From a bacterium (lineage in GTDB: Bacteria; Bacillota; Bacilli; Lactobacillales; Streptococcaceae), in the NCBI GenBank assembly GCA_905221385.1, contig CAJNCV010000007.1, positions 33,350 to 97,349 on the forward strand: DNA of 64,000 bases, given 5' to 3'. A model generated the notes under the pieces. It ran no database searches and had not been told where the DNA came from. It saw only the letters and a list, made by a program, of their open reading frames with translations. Every line of letters begins with the position of its first letter. Within the stretch, counting starts at the first letter, position 1. Of this stretch, positions 57,129 to 64,000 are shown in pieces. The position numbers and the translations under genes were made by a program.

Positions 57129-57199
57129 TAGTTATAGGCATAAGAAAACATCTCTGTATTATACTTGTTGTTCACCACAAACACAAGAAAGGCACAGAG

Positions 57200-57515
57200 A
57201 TGCAAAACCATTATACTACAAAAGCTAAACACTTGACAATCCATAGCCATTTTTTCCATAACAGCAGATAATGGAGCCGAATTCAACCGCTTGTCTGATG
57301 TGTTTTCTAAGGAGCATATCTACTATGCACACCCCTATGCCTCTTGGGAAAGGGAAACTAATGAGGATCACAACAGGCTTATTTGTAGATGGTTACCTAA
57401 AGGAACCAAGAAAACGACTCCTAAAGAAGTCGCCTTCATTGAAAATTGGATTAATAACTATCCTAAAAAATGCTTGGACTACAAGTCTCTCATAGAATTT
57501 CTTCTTACTGGCTAA
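57200..57515 (+). pseudogene. IS30-family transposase remnant with internal deletion
   Basis: The first 15 codons (MQNHYTTKAKHLTIH) are the N-terminus of an IS30 transposase. They join directly to a C-terminal part in another frame, SITADNGAEFNRLSDVF, followed by YYAHPYASWERETNED and ending LDYKSLIEFLLTG at 57515. The middle of a protein that is usually about 330 residues is missing, so it is inactive. The C-terminal part carries the second catalytic aspartate and the glutamate region. It is related to the fragment at the right end of the window, in opposite orientation. Confidence 0.85.
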
Positions 57516-57578
57516 CTTGAATTTGAAATTTAGCATAAGAAGAAAACAGAAACTTCTCCAGAAAAACGACTTTTTATC

Positions 57579-57607
57579 TTGACAAGGGATAGAAAACTTG
57601 GTATCAT
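57579..57607 (+). promoter_or_regulatory. infC promoter
   Basis: TTGACA (57579-57584), a 17-base spacer and TATCAT (57602-57607). Confidence 0.75.
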
Positions 57608-57613
57608 ATAAAA

Positions 57614-57745
57614 GTTGAGAAAAGCAGAAGTGAGAGCTTCTCGCCTTGTGACATCAAGTTGCCTGGCCCTACGGATGAAAAGTTTCTAAGAAACGCTATC
57701 ATAACGTGCGGGCTTGTATCATTACGAGCCCGCTCTTGTTTTTCT
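57614..57745 (+). ncRNA. L20 leader of the infC operon
   Basis: A structured leader ends in a terminator: GCGGGCTTG pairs with CGAGCCCGC (about 57707-57733), followed by TCTTGTTTTT. Location before infC-rpmI-rplT matches the L20 leader of Firmicutes, where L20 promotes premature termination. The consensus match is from memory. Confidence 0.75.
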
Positions 57746-57771
57746 CTAATAATAAAAAAGAGGTGAAAACC

Positions 57772-58293
57772 ATAGCAAAGCAAGACTTATTCATCAATGA
57801 TGAAATTCGTGTACGTGAAGTTCGCTTGATCGGTCTTGAGGGAGAACAGCTAGGCATCAAGCCACTCAGCGAAGCGCAAGCATTGGCTGATAGTGCAAAT
57901 GTTGACTTAGTATTGATTCAACCCCAAGCAAAACCGCCTGTTGCTAAAATTATGGACTACGGTAAGTTCAAATTTGAGTATCAGAAAAAGCAAAAAGAAC
58001 AACGTAAAAAACAAAGTGTTGTTACGGTGAAAGAAGTTCGTCTGAGTCCAACTATTGACAAGGGTGACTTTGACACAAAACTTCGCAATGCACGCAAGTT
58101 CCTTGAGAAAGGAAATAAAGTTAAGGTATCTATTCGCTTTAAAGGGCGTATGATCACCCATAAAGAGATTGGTGCAAAAGTTTTAGCCGAGTTTGCTGAA
58201 GCAACACAAGATATTGCGATCATCGAACAACGAGCTAAGATGGATGGACGCCAAATGTTCATGCAGTTGGCGCCAGCAACTGACAAAAAATAA
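57772..58293 (+). CDS. infC: Translation initiation factor IF-3 (AUA start)
   Basis: IF-3 binds the 30S subunit and checks start codon pairing. N-domain: [13 protein letters not shown]; linker [11 protein letters not shown]-domain: [19 protein letters not shown]. The best start is ATA at 57772 ([12 protein letters not shown]), since GAGGTG sits at the right distance and the product is then the normal 173 residues. GTG at 57763 and 57706 are alternatives, but the latter is inside the terminator hairpin. A rare start lets IF-3 repress its own translation. Confidence 0.93.
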   Translation: MAKQDLFINDEIRVREVRLIGLEGEQLGIKPLSEAQALADSANVDLVLIQPQAKPPVAKIMDYGKFKFEYQKKQKEQRKKQSVVTVKEVRLSPTIDKGDFDTKLRNARKFLEKGNKVKVSIRFKGRMITHKEIGAKVLAEFAEATQDIAIIEQRAKMDGRQMFMQLAPATDKK

Positions 58294-58325
58294 TTGTCAG
58301 AAAGTTAAATAAAGGAGAAAAAATC

Positions 58326-58526
58326 ATGCCAAAACAAAAAACACACCGCGCATCAGCTAAACGTTTCAAACGTACAGGTTCTGGTGGACTTAAACGTTTC
58401 CGTGCTTACACTTCTCACCGTTTCCACGGAAAAACTAAGAAACAACGTCGTCATCTTCGTAAAGCATCTATGGTTCATTCAGGAGATTTCAAACGTATCA
58501 AAGCAATGCTTACTCGCTTGAAATAA
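58326..58526 (+). CDS. rpmI: 50S ribosomal protein L35
   Basis: 66 residues, very basic; [19 protein letters not shown] and [20 protein letters not shown] are diagnostic of L35. AAAGGAGAAAA precedes the ATG. It is the second gene of infC-rpmI-rplT. Confidence 0.97.
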   Translation: MPKQKTHRASAKRFKRTGSGGLKRFRAYTSHRFHGKTKKQRRHLRKASMVHSGDFKRIKAMLTRLK

Positions 58527-58577
58527 TAGCCTAACAGTAAGTAAACAATTCTAGGAAATATTTGGAGGAAATAAAAC

Positions 58578-58937
58578 ATGGCACGTGTTAAAGGTGGCGT
58601 TGTATCACGCAAACGTCGTAAACGTATTCTTAAATTAGCAAAAGGTTACTATGGAGCTAAACACATCTTGTTCCGTACTGCAAAAGAACAAGTAATGAAC
58701 TCTTACTACTATGCATACCGTGACCGTCGTCAGAAAAAACGTGACTTCCGTAAATTGTGGATCACTCGTATCAATGCGGCAGCTCGTTTGAACGGACTTT
58801 CATACTCACAATTGATGCATGGTTTGAAATTAGCTGAAATCGAAGTTAACCGTAAAATGCTTGCTGACTTGGCTGTTAACGATGCAGCAGCTTTCACAGC
58901 TCTTGCAGATGCAGCTAAAGCAAAACTTGGTAAATAA
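58578..58937 (+). CDS. rplT: 50S ribosomal protein L20
   Basis: 119 residues; [30 protein letters not shown] and [14 protein letters not shown] mark L20, an early 23S-binding assembly protein and the likely regulator of this operon. TTGGAGGAAAT precedes the ATG. A terminator follows. Confidence 0.98.
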
Positions 58938-58945
58938 TAATTGAT

Positions 58946-58980
58946 AAGACTGGAACAGGATTGTCCCAGTCTTTTTAAAA
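58946..58980 (+). terminator. infC-rpmI-rplT terminator
   Basis: AAGACTGG...CCAGTCTT stem, then TTTT. Confidence 0.85.
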
Positions 58981-58995
58981 ATAAAGGAGAAAGCT

Positions 58996-59376
58996 ATGGC
59001 TTCAAAAATGCTACATACTTGCTTGCGAGTAGAAAACCTTGAAAAATCAATCGCATTTTATCAAGATGCTTTTGGTTTTAAAGAATTGCGTCGTAAGGAT
59101 TTTCCAGATTATGCCTTCACGATTGTCTATCTAGGGCTTGATGGTGATGACTACGAGTTGGAATTGACCTATAACTATGATCACGGCCCTTACGTGGTAG
59201 GAGATGGCTTTGCGCATATCGCCCTTAGTACACCTGATCTTGAGGCACTTCATCAAGAACATAGCGCTAAAGGCTATGAGGTTACAGAGCCAAAAGGCCT
59301 ACCAGGAACTCCACCAAACTATTACTTTGTCAAGGATCCTGATGGCTACAAGGTCGAAGTGATTCGTGAAAAATAA
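58996..59376 (+). CDS. gloA: Lactoylglutathione lyase (glyoxalase I)
   Basis: A 126-residue VOC-fold metalloenzyme that detoxifies methylglyoxal. LHTCLRVENLEKSIAFYQDAF, YELELTYNYD, GFAHIALST and the C-terminal KDPDGYKVEVIR supply the metal ligands (His, Glu, His, Glu) and family signature. AAAGGAGAAAGC precedes the ATG. It is followed by a terminator that overlaps the next promoter. Confidence 0.93.
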   Translation: MASKMLHTCLRVENLEKSIAFYQDAFGFKELRRKDFPDYAFTIVYLGLDGDDYELELTYNYDHGPYVVGDGFAHIALSTPDLEALHQEHSAKGYEVTEPKGLPGTPPNYYFVKDPDGYKVEVIREK

Positions 59377-59385
59377 TCCAGTAAG

Positions 59386-59422
59386 GTCAAGTAGAATGTT
59401 CGTTTTCTACTTGACTTTTTTT
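59386..59422 (+). terminator. gloA terminator overlapping the pyr promoter
   Basis: GTCAAGTAGA (59386-59395) / TCTACTTGAC (59406-59415) and TTTTTTT. The TTGACT inside its 3' arm is also the -35 box of the next promoter. Confidence 0.85.
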
Positions 59423-59439
59423 CTTTGAAAGAGTATACT
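59411..59439 (+). promoter_or_regulatory. pyrK promoter
   Basis: TTGACT (59411-59416), a 17-base spacer and TATACT (59434-59439). Confidence 0.75.
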
Positions 59440-59449
59440 AATACAAATT

Positions 59450-59596
59450 TAACCTTTAAGGGGAGTCCAGAGAGACTCACAAGGTGTCAGATAAAAGGGA
59501 TAGGGGGTTCTCTGTGGGGACTTTTTAAGTGTGCGCATGAGTTCTAGCCTAACCCAACTGAGGCCTTGCAATTGCAAGGTCTTTTCTTTATCTGGT
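59450..59596 (+). promoter_or_regulatory. PyrR attenuator in the pyrK leader
   Basis: The PyrR-binding loop AGTCCAGAGAGACT lies at 59464-59477. A terminator GAGGCCTTGCAA / TTGCAAGGTCTTTT ends the leader (about 59569-59586). TTAAGGGG near 59456-59463 can also pair with CCCCTTAA near 59597-59604. UMP-bound PyrR would stabilise the first structure and cause termination. Confidence 0.85.
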
Positions 59597-59622
59597 CCCC
59601 TTAAATTTAAGGAGGAAAAGTC

Positions 59623-61372
<1,750 letters not shown>

Positions 61373-61443
61373 GCTAGGTCTTCCTTATTGTCAAGAAGAA
61401 ATAGAATCTTCATCAATTTGTAATATTTCCGTCGGTTAGCTAT

Positions 61444-61451
61444 GTTACAAT
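61444..61451 (+). promoter_or_regulatory. lytB -10 region
   Basis: TGTTACAAT (extended -10; TACAAT at 61446-61451), about 53 bases upstream of the lytB start. Confidence 0.5.
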
Positions 61452-61503
61452 AGGGTTTATACAATAGTAATAGTGTAGATCGTTTTCTACAGAGGAGAAT
61501 AAA

Positions 61504-63513
61504 ATGAAGAAGATACTACTTGCAAGTACTGTCGTTCTTTCTATGGCAGGATTTGCAAAGACAACTGTATACGCTGAAGAATCTCAGGTTACGAAAAAAA
61601 CTCAGACCACAGATGTAGTCGAGAAAAAAGAAGAAGCTATTCCCAAGAAAGAAGTTCCTAAAGTCGAGGCGAAGAAAGAGCCAGCTGTAAAAGAGGAAAA
61701 TCCTTCCAAAAAGGAAAAAAAAGAGGAAGTTATCAAGGAAGGTTGGCAGAGAGAACAAGGGAAATGGCGTTTTTATGAAAATAACCAGTCTGTCGTAAAC
61801 TGGAAAAAAATTAGTAATACTTGGTATTACTTTGATAAAAACGGTATTATGCTCAGTAATACTATAGTTGATGGTTACCTTATCAAAGGTAATGGTGCTA
61901 TGGTAGAAAATGATTGGGTAAAAATATCTGACAAGTGGTACTATGCTACATCTTCAGGCAAGATTTCTCGCGACAAATGGGAAAAGATTGAAGGCGTCTG
62001 GTATTACTTTGATAAAGAAGGTGTCATGCTTAGTCGCACCGTCTATAATGACTATCTCTTCCAAGGCAGTGGCGCCATGGTAGAAAATGATTGGGTAAAA
62101 ATATCTGACAAGTGGTACTATGCAACAGCTTCAGGTAAGATTTCCCGCAATAAATGGGAAAAGATTGAAGGTAGCTGGTATTACTTTGATCAAGATGGTG
62201 TCATGCTTAGTCGCACCATCTATAATGACTATCTCTTCCAAGGTAGTGGTGCTATGGCAGAAAACGATTGGGTGAAAATATCCGACAAGTGGTACTATGC
62301 TACAGCTTCAGGAAAGATTTCTCGCGACAAATGGGAGAAAATCAAAGGGACATGGTACTACTTCAATAGCGATGGTGTGATGGCAAGTAGCCAGTGGAAA
62401 AGTGACTACTATCTGAAAGATAGTGGCGCTATGGCGGAAAAAGAGTGGATTTTTGATAAATCCTACAATAGCTGGTTCTACTTGAAATCAGGTGGGGCCT
62501 ACGCTTCCCGTGAATGGATTGGTTCATACTACCTTAAATCTGGTGGCTATATGGCCAAAAATGAATGGATTTTTGACAAAGATTACGATGCTTGGTACTA
62601 CTTAAAAGATGATGGTCGATATGTAACAGGTACTTTTACGATCAAAGGTAAAGAGTATTCCTTCCAGAATAATGGGAAGTGGATCTCAGAGGCAAAATAT
62701 TACAAAGTGAAACCGATTACTGCTTATGTTTATAGCGCTTCTGGTGAAAGATTGAGTTATGTATCCAAAGGAACTATCGTCTCACTTGGAGATGTCCAAT
62801 CTAAAAAAGATAGTCAAATACCAGTCAATGTTTCTGGTTTATCTGGCTTCATGAATAAAAGTGATTTAGAAGCTATTGATAAAGATAGTGAATTTGTCCC
62901 TCATTATACAAGTGATGGCAAGTATTTTTACCATGAGTTATCACCTTATGTAAGTATCCGTGTTGCGCCACATAGCTCAGCTATGACTATTGGTAAGAAA
63001 TATTATTCAACTGATGGAATTCATTTTGATGGCTTTACCATTGAAAATCCTTTCCTCTTTAGAAATTTGACTAAACCAAGTAATTACAGCGCAGCCGAAT
63101 TGGATAAAGTTTATTCTTTGATGAATATTAGGGATAGTCGTCTCGCTGGTAAGGGTGCTATTTTTAAGGAAGCTGAGGAACGATATGGTGTGAATGCTCT
63201 TTACTTAATGGCTCATAGTGCACTTGAGAGTGCTTGGGGACGGAGCCAGATTGCCAAGGATAAGAATAACTTCTTTGGAATTGCAGCTTATGATTCGAGC
63301 CCATATACCTCAGCCAAAAAATTTGATGATGTGGACAAGGGGATTCTCGGTGCGGCTAAGTGGATTCGTGAAAATTACATTGACTATGGCAGAGACCACC
63401 TTGGAAACAAAGCAACTGGAATGAATGTACGCTATGCTTCTGATCCATACTGGGGAGAGAAAATTGCCAGTATCATGATGACTATTAATAGCAGACTTGG
63501 TGGGAAAGACTAA
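61504..63513 (+). CDS. lytB: Choline-binding endo-beta-N-acetylglucosaminidase LytB
   Basis: LytB cuts septal peptidoglycan so daughter cells separate. It has a signal peptide (about 1-24), a Lys/Glu-rich linker (25-80), choline-binding repeats of about 20 residues (about 80-395; NDWVKISDKWYY and WYYFD units), an SH3b-like module (about 400-465) and a C-terminal GH73-type catalytic domain with the catalytic glutamate in LMAHSALESAWG. Length is 669 residues. The repeats anchor it to teichoic-acid choline, a hallmark of the pneumococcus/mitis lineage. GAGGAGAATAAA precedes the ATG. Confidence 0.95.
   Translation: MKKILLASTVVLSMAGFAKTTVYAEESQVTKKTQTTDVVEKKEEAIPKKEVPKVEAKKEPAVKEENPSKKEKKEEVIKEGWQREQGKWRFYENNQSVVNWKKISNTWYYFDKNGIMLSNTIVDGYLIKGNGAMVENDWVKISDKWYYATSSGKISRDKWEKIEGVWYYFDKEGVMLSRTVYNDYLFQGSGAMVENDWVKISDKWYYATASGKISRNKWEKIEGSWYYFDQDGVMLSRTIYNDYLFQGSGAMAENDWVKISDKWYYATASGKISRDKWEKIKGTWYYFNSDGVMASSQWKSDYYLKDSGAMAEKEWIFDKSYNSWFYLKSGGAYASREWIGSYYLKSGGYMAKNEWIFDKDYDAWYYLKDDGRYVTGTFTIKGKEYSFQNNGKWISEAKYYKVKPITAYVYSASGERLSYVSKGTIVSLGDVQSKKDSQIPVNVSGLSGFMNKSDLEAIDKDSEFVPHYTSDGKYFYHELSPYVSIRVAPHSSAMTIGKKYYSTDGIHFDGFTIENPFLFRNLTKPSNYSAAELDKVYSLMNIRDSRLAGKGAIFKEAEERYGVNALYLMAHSALESAWGRSQIAKDKNNFFGIAAYDSSPYTSAKKFDDVDKGILGAAKWIRENYIDYGRDHLGNKATGMNVRYASDPYWGEKIASIMMTINSRLGGKD
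61740..62680 (+). repeat. Choline-binding repeat array in lytB
   Basis: About 60-63-base units and near-identical larger blocks (for example GAAAATGATTGGGTAAAAAT at about 61908, 62080 and 62260). Recombination between blocks could change the number of repeats. Confidence 0.8.
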
Positions 63514-63576
63514 CTAAATGGTGCTATGTGGTAATATATTTCCCCAAAACAATTAGGCATTATACTAAAAGTAAGG

Positions 63577-63610
63577 ATTGAGTTCTGTATTGTACAGGGC
63601 TCAGTTTTTT
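63577..63610 (+). terminator. lytB terminator
   Basis: TGAGTTCTGTA (63579-63589) / TACAGGGCTCA (63593-63603) with two G-U pairs, then GTTTTTT. Confidence 0.8.
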
Positions 63611-63631
63611 ATATCCTTTAATAACTTAATG

Positions 63632-63735
63632 CGTACGCATTTTCCAGTCTATTCGAAGATGATGGTATGATCCTGAAAGATCAAAACGGGCTTATGTGGA
63701 ACGATACTGTGGAATTAATAAGCTTTATAAGCTAA
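63632..63735 (+). pseudogene. Short gene remnant beside the IS30 element
   Basis: An open stretch without a good start reads NAYAFSSLFEDDGMILKDQN and then GLMWNDTVELISFIS to a stop just at the IS border. It may be a gene fragment cut by the insertion. No family is recognised. Confidence 0.25.
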
Positions 63736-63749
63736 ATTTCAAGTTCAAG

Positions 63750-64000
63750 TTAGCCAGCAAGCAGAAATTCTCTGGGCGACTTGTAGTCCAAGCATTTTTT
63801 AGGATAGTTATTAATCCAATTTTCAATGAAGGCGACTTCTTTAGGAGTCGTTTTCTTGGTTCCTTTAGGTAACCATCTACGAATGAGCCTGTTGTGATTC
63901 TCATTGGTTCCCCTTTCCCAAGAGGCATAGGGGTGTGCATAGTAGATATGCTCCTTAGGAAACACATCAGACAAGCGGTTGAATTCGGCTCCATTATCTG
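63750..64000 (-). mobile_element. IS30-family transposase C-terminal part (continues outside window)
   Basis: On the minus strand DNGAEFNRLSDVF is followed by YYAHPYASWERGTNENHN and the end LDYKSPREFLLAG, with the stop at 63750. This is the catalytic C-terminus of an IS30-type DDE transposase. It is closely related to the deleted copy at 57200-57515 but keeps ERGTNEN intact. The N-terminal part lies beyond the window edge, so completeness is unknown. Confidence 0.85.

Larger units (their letters stand above)
56742..57199. other. Upstream region of the LPXTG gene and IS30 border
   Basis: No gene is visible. It holds the LPXTG ribosome-binding site (AGGAG on the minus strand), a cre site, an AT-rich stretch (56935-57010), and a 12-bp perfect inverted repeat GATTTCATTTGA (57085-57096) / TCAAATGAAATC (57117-57128) beside the IS30 fragment. 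Confidence 0.6.

Overview
The window is chromosomal DNA from a mitis-group Streptococcus. The evidence is a complete ami oligopeptide operon, the competence nuclease endA with epuA, the choline-binding glucosaminidase lytB, a YSIRK/LPXTG surface protein, and Lactobacillales-type RNA leaders. It is probably not S. pneumoniae itself. From memory of the pneumococcal map, the blocks lysA-to-rpmH, ami, trk-to-ribU, pheST and infC-to-lytB are not joined in this order there. Several accessory genes here (kimA-like, an acyltransferase, natAB at this site, a protease/fucosidase fusion) interrupt the conserved blocks.

Layout. 1-3.3 kb: the 3' part of an alaA-type aminotransferase, rpmH, and on the minus strand a KimA-type potassium importer. 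3.3-11.4 kb: a plus-strand maintenance cluster of tatD, rnmV, an SDR gene, a frameshifted small gene, rsmA, rsgA, rpe, thiN, rmuC and yhaM. 11.4-14.5 kb: purR, lysA and pflA. 14.5-25.8 kb: yidC and acyP (minus), then a TrmH-family methylase, a BI-1 protein, asnA, rsmD, coaD, a SepM-like PDZ/Lon protease, a DUF1146 protein, a broken acyltransferase, murA, epuA, endA and a CBS/CorC protein. tRNA-Cys (minus) follows.

26.3-32.8 kb: amiACDEF. 32.9-35.7 kb: trkA-trkH (minus). 35.9-38.2 kb: trmL behind a 23S-methyl-type leader, then an FMN riboswitch, ribU and a PAP2 phosphatase. 38.2-42.1 kb: a Phe T-box and pheS-pheT. 42.1-44.4 kb: a NatAB-like ABC exporter behind a ComE-type direct repeat. 44.5-45.5 kb: an L13 leader and rplM-rpsI. 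45.5-50.5 kb is accessory: a decayed gene, a membrane protein of unknown function, a GNAT acetyltransferase, and a four-gene HdiR-like/UmuC SOS operon with a visible operator.

50.9-56.7 kb: a 1957-residue LPXTG protein (minus) that joins a trypsin-like protease domain to a GH29 alpha-L-fucosidase, with a cre site in its promoter region. 57.2-64 kb: two IS30-family fragments in opposite orientation flank infC-rpmI-rplT, gloA, a PyrR-controlled pyrK-pyrDB pair and lytB.

Regulation by RNA is dense: T-box, FMN riboswitch, PyrR attenuator, and L13, L20 and 23S-methyl leaders. Several genes have an extended -10 box ending 6-7 bases before the start codon, so their mRNAs are probably leaderless. 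The most distinctive elements are the protease/fucosidase fusion, the ComE-like site in front of natAB, the HdiR-like/UmuC operon, and the infC AUA start.
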